40,903 nucleotides of DNA, taken from a virus. Of the stretch, positions 1 to 8,738 are shown in pieces. Location: positions 1-40,903 of the IMG/VR virus record IMGVR_UViG_3300013103_000022. The stretch is one strand, 5' to 3'. Position 1 is the first letter of the stretch. Each line of letters begins with the position of its first letter. The notes under the pieces are model-generated. The model ran no database searches. It worked only from the letters and a program-made list of their open reading frames with translations, and had not been told where the DNA came from. The position numbers and the translations under genes were made by a program.

Positions 1-612
1 AATTAAATTTGTTTCGTTAAAACTACCAGTTCCTAAAACTTCTCCTGTTTTAACATCTCTTATAACAAGTGCTATTCCATCTTTACCAACCGCGTCAGAT
101 GTATCTAAACCTATTACTATTTTATTATTTCTTATTGAATTGTTTAATACTTCTTCAGTAACATACCAATTTAATACATATCCATGTTTTGATATTTCTG
201 TATATAACGGATCGGTCATAGACTTATTTAACTTTTCAATATTCTCCTTAGAAATAGGTGATGAAGCATTCGCATCTACCCAGTGATTTAAGAATTCACT
301 ACGAACACTTATCTCATCAGCCATAGCCTCTTCTATTTTCCGATTTAACCATTCATCGGTATATCCTAACTGTCTATGATTAAATTCTAAAATTAACATA
401 GGGGCTCTACCAGTAGAGTTTTTTCTAACTATGTCTTTTAATTCTTTTTTACTAGAACAATCAAATAACTTTTCAGTCCATTTCATTCCAGTACTAAACA
501 TTTCATAAGCAAACTTTCCTGACTTAGAACTTCTTCTACCCGCTGTAGTTGTAAAAATTGTACCATACGGACTTCCAGAGTTTATTGCGGCATCTCTAGC
601 GGCCTTTTTATT
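1..612 (-). CDS. terL: Terminase large subunit, exon 2 (nuclease part, truncated by window edge)
   Basis: This is the C-terminal part of the DNA-packaging motor ATPase/nuclease. The minus-strand reading frame is open from 612 to the window edge (204 codons) and continues outside. It begins NKKAARDAAINSG and soon shows FTTTAGRR, a TTAG-type coupling motif after Walker B in gp17-like terminases. Near the edge it has VIGLDTSDAVGKDG, which fits the first catalytic aspartate strand of the RNase H-fold nuclease. It joins exon 1 (2311-3048) in frame after removal of the 613-2310 intron, giving ...ALAAGG|NKKAARD. The junction is inferred from frame continuity and the group I rule (U before the intron, G at its end). 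The gene end is not visible. Confidence 0.85.
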
Positions 613-2310
613 CAAATGATGTCGTTACCATCACCCCGCACCTTGACGTGCAACGCTACCCCTTTCGTAAAAGTCCACCTTGGACTGGGTAGAATAGATC
701 ATATCATAATCTTATTTAATCTAATTATTTTAATATTTTTATTATCTAAAGAATTTAAAACGCATTCAATTGTAATTTTTGATATATTTTTATAGAATAT
801 ACTCTTATCTTTAATATATGATTTCAAATGTTCTAATAAATTATGTTTTGTAAATATTATTTTTTCAGTATCTAAAATTATTACTTTATAAACTGGTGAA
901 TTTAGTCTTTTGAATTTTCTACTATTCAAAACTTCTTCTAATGAGAATCTAGACCATTCTAAAATATCTTTTTTATTATTATACATTTGTAAACCATATC
1001 CTAAAAATAGTCTATTATTTTTACCATTAAGTTTTATATTTGAAATTACAACGTCATTAACGTTTATATTATGATTTTTTAATATAAAATCATTTAATTC
1101 TTTTCGATTGTTAAAACAATGCATGTCATTTGACAACATGTCTTTTAGTATTATTTTCTTATATCTTTTTACATATGGTCTTTTTAAATATAAAACTCTA
1201 TTATATTCTATCTGGCTGGTGTTATATTTTTTATCTGGTTTTATCATGTTACTATTACTACTTACCATATACCCTAAATGAAGTAAAAACTTACTTGAAA
1301 GCTTATTCATACTTCTCAATCCGGTATAATAACTAGCAACTCCAATGCTATTAAACTCATGTTTTACATTATTAACTAAATCAAAAATAAACATTTTTTT
1401 ACCATGTTTTTTAGAATTTAAATTATTAATAAGTGATTCTTCATCCACTAATTCAATTACATATCTATCCATAAATGGATATTTTTTTGAATGTTTTATA
1501 TATGATAATAAATGTTTTTCGTCTACATCTAAGTAATTAGATAATAATTGTATTGATCTAAAATTATTTTTATTTTTATTTTTTAAATCAGTAACGACGA
1601 CATTAACATTTAGCGAACTTAATCCGCTATCATAAGCATGATCAGTATTTTCTTTAACTGTAGCCCATTCTAAATTATTTGAGGAGTTATTCATTTTAAC
1701 ACCATCTTTATGATTAACTGTTTTTTTATTTTCAGTATTTTCAATATAAGTTTCAGCTACAAGTCTATGTATGGTTTTATAAAATTTTTTACCATTAACA
1801 CTTAATTGTATTTTTAGATACCCGTATCTATCAATAGATGATTTTAACACTTTACCATTTCTAAAATTTATAACATTTCCATTTTTATCAATTCCATATT
1901 CTTTAAGTGTATTTATATGTTTAAATTTTTTCATTAAAATCCTTTAATCATATAAACGCACGGGATATAAAAAATATTCTATTAAATAAGATTGACTTCG
2001 TTTCGATTTAAGGGATTAACACCCACTCACTTGAGCCCTACACCGTGGCAAACGGTTGATCGTTGAACACATACACTCTACTATACAGTAGATCACTCTC
2101 GTGGTTTAAGGTACTTCGCTGCGTCGATTTCCCATACATTTATATCAAGACGTTTTTACTATGCCCATTGGAAACATTACTCCATGGGTATTACAGTATA
2201 TTTCTATCTGTAAGTAGTAGTCTTAATCTTTAGGGGGTTCCCGCAATTAGGAGTCTAATACTATAACGTCGCCATCATAGTAGGCAATGATAGCATCATG
2301 CTATCAGTTT
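613..2310 (-). ncRNA. Group I intron in terL, with homing endonuclease gene in P8
   Basis: This self-splicing intron of about 1.7 kb interrupts terL. On the minus strand it has the conserved P4 strand AATTGCGGGAA, then GACGCAGCGAAG (P4/P6 side), then GTTCAACGATCAACC (P7 5' strand), the block AGGGCTCAAGTGAGTGGGT (P7.1/P7.2-like, suggesting subgroup IA), and TGATCT (P7 3' strand). P3 can be drawn as GACT with AGTC. The exon ends GGT and the intron ends in G. An in-frame stop follows the 5' splice site after four intron codons (KLIA), so unspliced mRNA gives a truncated protein. The endonuclease ORF lies between P3' and P7'. Confidence 0.9.
699..1934 (-). CDS. NUMOD4/HNH homing endonuclease (411 aa) of the terL intron
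   Basis: This is a predicted site-specific DNA endonuclease that spreads the intron. The N-terminus is NUMOD4-like (YGIDKNGNVINF). Residues about 56-92 form an HNH domain with TIHRLVAETY, VNHKDG and NNLEWAT. The remaining 300 residues contain four weak repeats of the form xxDxxxxxxxxFxSIxxLxxYL, resembling NUMOD1 DNA-binding modules (for example IFDLVNNVKHEFNSI). The start ATG has an AAAGGA ribosome site. The stop TGA falls inside the intron's P7 3' strand. It is a full-length paralogue of the endonuclease at 25467-26696. The family assignment is firm; the target site is inferred to be the intronless terL junction. Confidence 0.88.
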   Translation of the reverse strand: MKKFKHINTLKEYGIDKNGNVINFRNGKVLKSSIDRYGYLKIQLSVNGKKFYKTIHRLVAETYIENTENKKTVNHKDGVKMNNSSNNLEWATVKENTDHAYDSGLSSLNVNVVVTDLKNKNKNNFRSIQLLSNYLDVDEKHLLSYIKHSKKYPFMDRYVIELVDEESLINNLNSKKHGKKMFIFDLVNNVKHEFNSIGVASYYTGLRSMNKLSSKFLLHLGYMVSSNSNMIKPDKKYNTSQIEYNRVLYLKRPYVKRYKKIILKDMLSNDMHCFNNRKELNDFILKNHNINVNDVVISNIKLNGKNNRLFLGYGLQMYNNKKDILEWSRFSLEEVLNSRKFKRLNSPVYKVIILDTEKIIFTKHNLLEHLKSYIKDKSIFYKNISKITIECVLNSLDNKNIKIIRLNKIMI

Positions 2311-3048
2311 ACCGCCCGCTGCTAAAGCAGCTGGTAATGTTACTTCTATATTATTAATAAATGCAACTTCATCAATGTGGAAAATAGGACTAGTGAGACC
2401 TCTACCTAGGTTAAGGGCTGCCTTCTCTGACATTTGTCCTATATGTGTCGTATAGGTATTACCAAGACGTAGTCTAGTAATTCCTTCAGTGTTATTAGAA
2501 TCCTTTTTTCCAGTCATTTGTAAATACTTAGGAAACTCTTTTTCAATTTCTTTTAATCTCTCAATATTTGCAGCTCTTAGTTTAGCATCTTTTGTTAGTA
2601 AGTTTATATTTGTATTCCATGTCCAAAAATTCATTATACCATTCATCAAGACATCAACGTTTAAAGACTTACCAGTTTGTCGTATTTGAATTAACATTAA
2701 TGTTATATTATTAAAGAACGTCCAAAATAAAGATATGTTACCCCTATTAGCCATTAACATACCAGACTCTAACCCTGATATTGATGGTACCCTAACTACC
2801 TCTCTAAGATAGTACCAGGGGTTCTCAGCGACCTCTGTAGATATCATTATTATTTCTTTAGTAGTTAATTCTGAATTAAATGGATCTACTCCTTTTAAAT
2901 CAGGATTATGTAGAGCTAAAATAAATGCATTATTCTTAACACCCATTTTCTTATATAACCCAGCTAATCTAATAAAAGATTTATTTTTAGTACTTAAATC
3001 TATTATAGCGTTTGGATGTTTTTTCCAATCATCATATTGCAATATCAA
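2311..3048 (-). CDS. terL: Terminase large subunit, exon 1 (ATPase part)
   Basis: This is the N-terminal ATPase half of the packaging motor (246 codons before the intron). Walker A is IRQTGKS at residues 122-128 and Walker B with the catalytic glutamate is IFHIDE at 222-227, both typical of gp17-like terminases. The intron enters after Gly246, about 20 residues past Walker B and shortly before the coupling motif in exon 2. The best start is a TTG at 3048 (TTG ATA TTG CAA) preceded by AAGGA, a less common start codon. Upstream lies a divergent promoter for the gene at 3181. Confidence 0.88.
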
Positions 3049-3114
3049 AACAGTTCCTTTTTATTTAAATTATTCATATAATTACAAACTTTACATAATC
3101 TCAGTAATAATTTA

Positions 3115-3147
3115 TAACTATATTATTAAGATGGTTATAGATAGTCA
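3115..3147 (+). promoter_or_regulatory. Promoter-like motif (family copy 1)
   Basis: ACTATATTATTAAGATGG followed by TTATAGATAGTC. It matches the recurrent motif at 4829, 18654, 19936 and 30582 and sits about 35 bases upstream of the start at 3181. Promoter function is inferred from its repeated placement upstream of plus-strand genes. Confidence 0.6.
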
Positions 3148-3180
3148 TAACTAAAAAACATTACTTAATAGGAGATTACA

Positions 3181-3513
3181 ATGACATGTGCTGATAACAT
3201 AGAACAAGTTAAAAGTTGGTTAAAACGTAAGTATATAAAAAATGAAACTGGGATTGGTGCTGTGAAAATAGAAAATGAAAGTAGGATATTATATTACATT
3301 CTACCTAGTAAAGAGTGTTATGATTTAATTTACCCTAGTACTATATTAGAAATAATAGATTTAGATAAAAGACGTGACATGATTAAAAATAAGTATATAG
3401 AACTATGTAAAAAACATGGAGACGTAGAACTTATTCATATATTTACAGATCGTAATGTACATGTTGTTGATTGTACTAATAATAAATTTGGTATTATAAA
3501 AAACATGATATAG
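3181..3513 (+). CDS. Hypothetical protein, 110 aa
   Basis: Not recognised. It is a small soluble protein with an N-terminal helical, lysine-rich part (QVKSWLKRKYIKN), predicted beta strands around SRILYYILPSKE, and a central charged helix (LDKRRDMIKNKYIELCKKHG). A ribosome site TAGGAGA precedes the ATG. It is a single-gene transcription unit, with the family promoter at 3115 upstream and a bidirectional hairpin immediately after its stop, shared with the convergent gene ending at 3544. The promoter type and small size fit an early host-takeover gene, but this is only an inference. Confidence 0.75.
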   Translation: MTCADNIEQVKSWLKRKYIKNETGIGAVKIENESRILYYILPSKECYDLIYPSTILEIIDLDKRRDMIKNKYIELCKKHGDVELIHIFTDRNVHVVDCTNNKFGIIKNMI

Positions 3514-3517
3514 TTAT

Positions 3518-3542
3518 ATGCAGTAGTCTTAGACTACTGCAT
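3518..3542. terminator. Bidirectional hairpin terminator
   Basis: ATGCAGTAGTC / GACTACTGCAT stem of 11 bp with a 3-base loop, between the convergent stops at 3513 and 3544. The T-rich run (TTATTTATATTTATTTTTT) lies on the plus side. It belongs to a recurrent stem family in this window. Confidence 0.75.
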
Positions 3543-3543
3543 A

Positions 3544-4758
3544 TTATTTATATTTATTTTTTACAATAGCTCTAATGAAAATGTATATTGGTAATACTAA
3601 GGATATGTTGACTAGTAACCACTTACTAGATCTACCGGTACCCTTTTTAGTAATGTCTTTCATTTTTTCTTTTACTTCCAATAAGTGTTTATCACTCACC
3701 TTTGATGAACTCCAGTATCCTCTTAATAACCTTATTACACTTGTAATACGTTTATCATACGGTGGATACATTTTTGTTACATATAAATAATTTATACTAG
3801 CTTTTAATGTAGTATCAAGAATATCATTTACCGTAGTAGGATCATCTATAGATAAATCACATAAGTAATCTAATGTCTTTCTAAACTCTTTGACTTTTAA
3901 ATTCTTAAACATCTCACTACAAATTTCTATTAAATCGTCTTTAATAAAATCTTCTTTCCTATGTACAATGTGTTTAATAAAAGTATAATAATCATGATTT
4001 AAATTAGTTACTTCCGATATAACATCATTACCCTCTGAATCCATAGAATTTAAAGATGATGAAACACGTTTAATATTTTCTTCCTTTAACTCATATACTA
4101 TAGTAACTTGTTCATTAACGATTGATCTTAACCGACCTTGTAAGTCGGATATAACTAACGTAGCATTCATAGCTGTTAAATTAGTTAATTTCTTAACGTG
4201 TAAACCATCTTTTAATAATACATCTCTAGCTCTATATTCAAATACAGCTTCCCAAGATCCTTTTGATTTAATTAAATATCTATTACTTAAACTTTCAAAA
4301 ACAGCATGAGCGGTATCCTCATCTAGGTTATATCCAAATCTATGTGATATTAAACTACTAAATACTTTATAAGAAAATATTAAATACAATTCTGTTAATA
4401 TTAAATTCTTATTATCATCACTAGCCGGTGTCATGATAAACTCATGCATTAGACAAACTATAGTTAAGTAAAAAACATTACTTGTAACTTTTCTTTCTTT
4501 ATAAATATCATCTAATTTAAAAAAAGCTTTTTCTAAATCCTTCTCATCAACATCTAATAAATCATCAAAAAACTCTCTCTCATCCTCTTTAGTAAATCTG
4601 ATAGGATGAACTCCTATTAAATTACTAGATAAGAAATCAATATGTGTCTCTGATTTATTCATCCATCTTAATCTAAACTTCTTTAACTTAGCATATAATT
4701 TCTTATCATATCTAAGATGACCCGTGTGTTCTTTAAATATCTTTTCTATATCAGTCAC
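3544..4758 (-). CDS. Hypothetical tail-anchored membrane protein, 404 aa
   Basis: Not recognised. It is mostly alpha-helical, acidic and lysine-rich over the first 370 residues (for example FDDLLDVDEKDLEKAFFKLDD). It ends with one hydrophobic segment, WLLVNISLVLPIYIFI, at about residues 383-398 and a short basic tail, KNKYK. That pattern indicates a single C-terminal membrane anchor with the bulk in the cytoplasm. No signal peptide is visible. The ATG is preceded by AAAAGGA. It ends 2 bases from the hairpin shared with the 3181 gene. A virion or membrane-associated assembly protein is possible, but no motif decides it. Confidence 0.75.
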   Translation of the reverse strand: MTDIEKIFKEHTGHLRYDKKLYAKLKKFRLRWMNKSETHIDFLSSNLIGVHPIRFTKEDEREFFDDLLDVDEKDLEKAFFKLDDIYKERKVTSNVFYLTIVCLMHEFIMTPASDDNKNLILTELYLIFSYKVFSSLISHRFGYNLDEDTAHAVFESLSNRYLIKSKGSWEAVFEYRARDVLLKDGLHVKKLTNLTAMNATLVISDLQGRLRSIVNEQVTIVYELKEENIKRVSSSLNSMDSEGNDVISEVTNLNHDYYTFIKHIVHRKEDFIKDDLIEICSEMFKNLKVKEFRKTLDYLCDLSIDDPTTVNDILDTTLKASINYLYVTKMYPPYDKRITSVIRLLRGYWSSSKVSDKHLLEVKEKMKDITKKGTGRSSKWLLVNISLVLPIYIFIRAIVKNKYK

Positions 4759-4828
4759 ATAGTATCCTTTTAACTTAATTTCATTTAAACTATTTAAAAC
4801 AAATAACGTTAATTATTAACACTATTAC

Positions 4829-4861
4829 ATACCTATATTATTATAGGGTACATAGATAGTC
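4829..4861 (+). promoter_or_regulatory. Promoter-like motif (family copy 2)
   Basis: TACCTATATTATTATAGGG followed by TACATAGATAGTC, one of the best matches to the window-wide consensus, 34 bases upstream of the GTG start at 4895. Confidence 0.65.
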
Positions 4862-4894
4862 TGTGTATCAACCAATTTCATATAAGGAGAAAAC

Positions 4895-5491
4895 GTGAAA
4901 AATACTAACTATGTCAGATTTAAAGAAAAGGCAGTGTACTCAAAGTTACTAGGAATAATAACTTGGGTTTCACTAACAACATTTATGCTGGTAGCAAAAA
5001 ATGAAATAGGTATAAGAAATATACCTATTTTTGAAACGCTTATTTTCGTTACCTCGTTGATATCAACGAGGTATATTTATAGTATGACAGTGAGTATAAA
5101 AACAGTTGTCGGTATAAACATACTTTTAGAAACTGTGTTTCTAATATGTTTATACTACATACTACTGACCAGTGATAATTTAACCATTGCTGGTGTAGCT
5201 GTTTATGGGGTAATCATATTTAATGCATTTACGGGTCCAATGGAAAATGAAACCATGAGACATTTTGAAGATAAAAAACTAAAGCATAGTCTATATAAGA
5301 AACACTTTAGAAAGTTAAGAAAACAATATCACCTAGTTGGTACAATAGGGGCTGTAATAGGATCCTCTATAGGATTACTTTTCCTAACTTACTTTAAAGT
5401 AGACTTAATAGAATTTACTTTAATAATGTTAATATTAAACATATTAACAAATGTCTATGACTATTACTTATGGCATAAATATTTAAAATAA
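4895..5491 (+). CDS. Multi-pass membrane protein, 198 aa, unknown function
   Basis: Not recognised. Six hydrophobic segments are visible: about residues 18-36 (LLGIITWVSLTTFMLVA), 45-62, 67-90, 94-112, 146-166 and 170-190. A central charged loop lies between TM4 and TM5 (EDKKLKHSLYKKHFRKLRKQ). The start is GTG with AAGGAG six bases upstream; no nearby ATG competes. It is an isolated gene between a family promoter and a bidirectional hairpin. The coding sequence holds several perfect inverted repeats, including a 22-base palindrome at 5051-5072 and a 9-bp stem at 5006-5028. It may act on the host membrane early in infection, which is inferred only from the promoter. Confidence 0.75.
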   Translation: MKNTNYVRFKEKAVYSKLLGIITWVSLTTFMLVAKNEIGIRNIPIFETLIFVTSLISTRYIYSMTVSIKTVVGINILLETVFLICLYYILLTSDNLTIAGVAVYGVIIFNAFTGPMENETMRHFEDKKLKHSLYKKHFRKLRKQYHLVGTIGAVIGSSIGLLFLTYFKVDLIEFTLIMLILNILTNVYDYYLWHKYLK

Positions 5492-5518
5492 CACCAGTAG
5501 CTTAAAAGCTACTGGTAT
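5492..5518. terminator. Bidirectional hairpin terminator
   Basis: ACCAGTAGC / GCTACTGGT stem between the convergent genes ending at 5491 and 5530, followed on the plus side by TATTACTATTTTTTT. Confidence 0.75.
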
Positions 5519-5529
5519 TACTATTTTTT

Positions 5530-6777
5530 TTATATTTCTACATCAAATTCTAAAGTAACTCCACCTTTTGAAGCTGAATCAGATTTTAAAGTAGCCACTA
5601 GAACATCACCTGGAGATAAAATAAAGTCTGACAATGAACTACTTGTTTCAGTCATCTTAGCAAAATCTTTTTCTTGTCTAGATGAATATACTTGATAGAA
5701 AGCTTGTTTATCTAAATTAAATGCGTCATTTAAGTCAGAACCGGCTCCACCTATAATAAATTCATTTAGACTATATACTCCAATATGCCAATTTATTCCT
5801 TCAACATGAGGCATATTTATAACTCTACCTACCCATAGACTATGAATAGCTTCATCCTTACAAAATGATGTCATCTTAGAAAATAAAGTATCTCTAGTAA
5901 ATAATTTACCATTAATACTAGTAGGTATTTTAACAGCTAACATTGCTGTACCAGTTGTTTCTGTATTTAACAAATTATCACCAGTAGTTTCACTATTATA
6001 TACTAACGACTTCTCACTACCACCTTCTGATGTAACATCTACACACCCTGCTTGTATTAAATATTCTTCAGTTATACATCCACATGAATACGCCACAGGT
6101 AAAGCTGGATTAGACGTTGACAGATGTTCTAATGTACCTAAGAACTTATATGAGAATATTTCTTGTAAATCAATAAAGAATTTAAAGTCGCCAACACCTC
6201 TCCACTGCATTTGTATATCGTATACATGACCCTTTGTGACATCAAAATTTTCTGGTAAAAGTTGTGTAATATCAGTATTTTCAACTATACTACCATCTCT
6301 TCTAACAACTACTTCCATTTTATAATCAGTACCATCCCCAGATACTTTAAAGAAAACTCCGTTATCCTTATTAAATAAGCCAAATTCAGCAAATCCATTA
6401 TTTGTTGGATTTGGTATATTAATAGCTGTACTATAAAGATGTCCTCTATTTGGTTGGTATCTTGGGTGTTGTTTTGATCTAATTGTTTTTATATCTCCGA
6501 CAGTAGAACCAGATGTTAATGTTAACATACCGTCTTGAGAAGTAGCATTTAAAGTTCTTTGCTGCTCTGTCATTGTAGATATATCTAATCCTGTTCCATG
6601 ATACTCCAACCATAAAGCTACAGGTACATCATATGTCCATAGTCCTCTAAATAAACTAATGTCAGTAATGGTTTTTTGTCTACCCCATGCATCTCTAACT
6701 AATGCATTATTACCTAAAAATTTAGGTTTTGAAAAATCTTTTTGTAACTCTGTTATTGATGGTGTTAAATTATTCAT
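5530..6777 (-). CDS. Probable virion structural (tail/fibre-associated) protein, 415 aa
   Basis: No enzyme motif is present. The sequence is rich in Thr, Ser, Gly and beta-prone stretches. A region at about residues 50-215 (LTLTSGSTVGDIKTIRSKQ through RYQPNRGHLYSTAI, FGLFNKDNGVFFKV and a DFKFFIDLQ strand) looks like a jelly-roll/lectin-like fold of the kind found in phage virion proteins. I recognise the pattern but cannot name the family. It lies 1 base after the 139-aa gene upstream on the same strand (GGAGCATAAAATG, stop and start almost touching), which suggests translational coupling. It is last in a minus-strand run that includes the RCC1 proteins, supporting a role in the tail or receptor-binding apparatus. 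Confidence 0.7.
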   Translation of the reverse strand: MNNLTPSITELQKDFSKPKFLGNNALVRDAWGRQKTITDISLFRGLWTYDVPVALWLEYHGTGLDISTMTEQQRTLNATSQDGMLTLTSGSTVGDIKTIRSKQHPRYQPNRGHLYSTAINIPNPTNNGFAEFGLFNKDNGVFFKVSGDGTDYKMEVVVRRDGSIVENTDITQLLPENFDVTKGHVYDIQMQWRGVGDFKFFIDLQEIFSYKFLGTLEHLSTSNPALPVAYSCGCITEEYLIQAGCVDVTSEGGSEKSLVYNSETTGDNLLNTETTGTAMLAVKIPTSINGKLFTRDTLFSKMTSFCKDEAIHSLWVGRVINMPHVEGINWHIGVYSLNEFIIGGAGSDLNDAFNLDKQAFYQVYSSRQEKDFAKMTETSSSLSDFILSPGDVLVATLKSDSASKGGVTLEFDVEI

Positions 6778-6778
6778 T

Positions 6779-7198
6779 TTATGCTCCTAAATTATAATTT
6801 GATTTTAGAACTAAAAGAGTTCTTTCTTCTGACATTACTAAGAAATCTATTACAATTTCATCATGTGGATTTAAGCCCATTAAAATTTCTCCGGCTGGAC
6901 TAAAGAAGTTATCATAATCTATTACTAAATTATGACCTCCTACATCATCTTGCTTTATATTAATAATACCTTGACTACCTTTTACTAAATTAATAGGACT
7001 CTTAATTATAGAATCACCAATTAATGTATATTCTATAAACTTGTTACTAAGATCTGGTACTATATTATCAATTATTTCTTCATTAATAATTTTTATTGTA
7101 TAAATTTCTTTTTCAGTTTTTTCTTTAAATTTAAAGTGACTTTCTACTAATGCATTAAACTCACTAGGAAACACAATAAAATCTTTTATAATCTTCAT
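6779..7198 (-). CDS. Hypothetical protein, 139 aa, probably virion-associated
   Basis: Not recognised. It is a small beta-rich protein with an acidic middle part (DDVGGHNLVIDYDNFFSPAGE) and alternating hydrophobic strands near the end (EIVIDFLVMSEERTLLVLKS). A ribosome site AAAAGG precedes the ATG. It is coupled to the 415-aa gene downstream, whose ribosome site GGAG lies inside its last codons. The preceding RCC1 gene is separated by a hairpin, so this pair may have its own promoter. The structural role is inferred from context. Confidence 0.7.
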   Translation of the reverse strand: MKIIKDFIVFPSEFNALVESHFKFKEKTEKEIYTIKIINEEIIDNIVPDLSNKFIEYTLIGDSIIKSPINLVKGSQGIINIKQDDVGGHNLVIDYDNFFSPAGEILMGLNPHDEIVIDFLVMSEERTLLVLKSNYNLGA

Positions 7199-7238
7199 AA
7201 GTAAACCTTTTATTATTTATTTTATTCATTAACAACTA

Positions 7239-7264
7239 CATACAGTAGTCTGACTATTGCATAT
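7239..7264 (-). terminator. Imperfect hairpin of the CAGTAGTC family
   Basis: ATACAGTAGTC followed by GACTATTGCATAT. It is a decayed version of the common stem with G-U pairs. It sits directly after the stop of the RCC1 gene at 7267 (minus direction). Confidence 0.55.
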
Positions 7265-7266
7265 AT

Positions 7267-8031
7267 TTATAAAAATAAATTTATTGCTAACGTAGAACTA
7301 CTACCTACATTATCTTCAATCTTAAGTCCTGTATCAGTAAACGTACTTCTAGCGTAATAATCATTTAATCCTAATTGACCTTGATTATTATTACCAGTAG
7401 ATAATAAACTACCATCTTCTAATTGTACTTGTGTAAAATTTCCATAAGATATTACATCAACAACGTTTTCTAAATTATTTATTAAAACACTAGTTGAAAT
7501 ATCATCAGTATGTCCAACTCCTAATTGACCGTCTAAATTAAAACCACATACATATAATTTCTTATTATTTTTAATATAAAAAAAATTATTACCACTACTA
7601 GTAAATATCTTACTTACGTCTCTGATACCTGAATCAATAAACAATTGTTCATATCCACCATTATTAGGATTTCCACCGTGTACAGCACCAGCAAACCAAA
7701 CACTACCATCATTCTTTAAGAGTATTGAAAAACGTTTTCCTCCAAAGGTTCCAATGTCCTTAACATCACTAACATTCAGAACCGTTGTGAAAGTGTTTCT
7801 ATCATAACTATCACCTAAACCTAATTGACCACCATAATTTTCACCAGTTGTCATTATAGTACCATCATTCTTTAAGAGTATTGAAAACTCACCAGCACTT
7901 AAAACTTTTTTAACGTTTTGAATATCAACAACTTGAAACTCATTGTTAACTACATCATTGTGACCCAAACCTAGTTGACCAAAGTCGTTATTACCACATG
8001 CAATTAAAGTATTATTATGTATATATAACAT
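7267..8031 (-). CDS. RCC1-repeat (beta-propeller) protein without leader domain, 254 aa
   Basis: The protein consists of RCC1-type repeats from its first residues: ACGNNDFGQLGLG, TTGENYGGQLGLGD, VCGFNLDGQLGVG and STGNNNQGQLGLN are the blade signatures, roughly every 50 residues. It lacks the CxxC leader domain of its neighbours. It starts 12 bases after the stop of the 208-aa gene upstream, in the same frame, with its own AAAGGATAATAAG leader. The two together (about 466 codons) match the length of one intact paralogue, so they may be a split gene. RCC1 propellers are protein-interaction scaffolds; in this cluster a surface or fibre role is likely but unproven. Confidence 0.8.
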   Translation of the reverse strand: MLYIHNNTLIACGNNDFGQLGLGHNDVVNNEFQVVDIQNVKKVLSAGEFSILLKNDGTIMTTGENYGGQLGLGDSYDRNTFTTVLNVSDVKDIGTFGGKRFSILLKNDGSVWFAGAVHGGNPNNGGYEQLFIDSGIRDVSKIFTSSGNNFFYIKNNKKLYVCGFNLDGQLGVGHTDDISTSVLINNLENVVDVISYGNFTQVQLEDGSLLSTGNNNQGQLGLNDYYARSTFTDTGLKIEDNVGSSSTLAINLFL

Positions 8032-8043
8032 CTTATTATCCTT

Positions 8044-8670
8044 TTAATTATATTCTGTAAATGTATTAGTAAAATTTTCACCAGCAGCAAGTTTTACACC
8101 ATCATTTCTAATTATAATTACACTAAACCTATCAGTAAATACATCTTTTACATTACCTATACCTGTATCAGTAAACGTATTTCTATTATCACTATCACCA
8201 AGTCCTAATTGACCGTCGTCATTACATCCAGTAGCCCATAATGTATTGTCGTTTTTAACTATAAAAACACATAAGTGTCCAATATAAATTCTTTTAACGT
8301 CAGTAATTATTAATTCTTCAAACGCACTTCTTTCATAGGTATCACCTAGTCCTAATTCACCATTACTATTATTTCCTGCTACAAATATTTTTCCTAGCGT
8401 GTTAATATAATAATTAAACATATTATTACCAGCATGATTTCTAATTATTTTAGGCATAGTTTCACCCTCTACATCAGCATTAATTACACCAACTGGTAAC
8501 CAATCATCATTAGAGTTTTTTCTTAATACATTATTCTCGTCTACATGATAATCATCATGATTAATCATTAATTCTAACGCTGTTGATCTATCTTCAGCAC
8601 TTAACATATTTAATAAGTGTTTACTATTTTCACATGTTTTACATAATTTTACTTTATTTACAAGTGTCAT
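8044..8670 (-). CDS. RCC1-repeat protein with CxxC leader domain, 208 aa
   Basis: The leader domain at residues 1-70 (MTLVNKVKLCKTCENSKHLL, then a helical part and NDDWLPVGVIN) is shared with the proteins at 8958 and, more distantly, 10508. It is followed by about two and a half RCC1 repeats (VAGNNSNGELGLGD, ATGCNDDGQLGLGD, and a final incomplete AAGENFTNTF). It is short for this cluster and ends where another blade would begin. The next gene resumes the repeats in the same frame after one TAA. The leader may anchor the protein to the virion, which is inferred only from its conservation across paralogues. The ribosome site is AAAAGGG. Confidence 0.8.
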   Translation of the reverse strand: MTLVNKVKLCKTCENSKHLLNMLSAEDRSTALELMINHDDYHVDENNVLRKNSNDDWLPVGVINADVEGETMPKIIRNHAGNNMFNYYINTLGKIFVAGNNSNGELGLGDTYERSAFEELIITDVKRIYIGHLCVFIVKNDNTLWATGCNDDGQLGLGDSDNRNTFTDTGIGNVKDVFTDRFSVIIIRNDGVKLAAGENFTNTFTEYN

Positions 8671-8708
8671 ATTATTACCCTTTTTTTTATTTACTCATTA
8701 AAAGATAT

Positions 8709-8733
8709 ATACAGTAGTCTTAGACTACTGTAT
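8709..8733. terminator. Hairpin terminator, CAGTAGTC family
   Basis: ATACAGTAGTC / GACTACTGTAT perfect 11-bp stem, almost identical to 10478-10502. It follows the decayed RCC1 stub at 8739 and carries over the same flanking bases as the intact gene at 10508, so it was duplicated with that gene. Confidence 0.75.
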
Positions 8734-8738
8734 GTGTT

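Noticed and set aside
1130-1536. Plus-strand short frames inside the terL-intron endonuclease region
   Set aside because: They are antisense shadows of the endonuclease gene without ribosome sites.
1-3048. Frame breaks in terL (and in recJ, nrdA, phuZ) as sequencing errors or pseudogenes
   Set aside because: Each break contains the same ribozyme core blocks in the correct strand, and exons rejoin in frame at conserved motifs.
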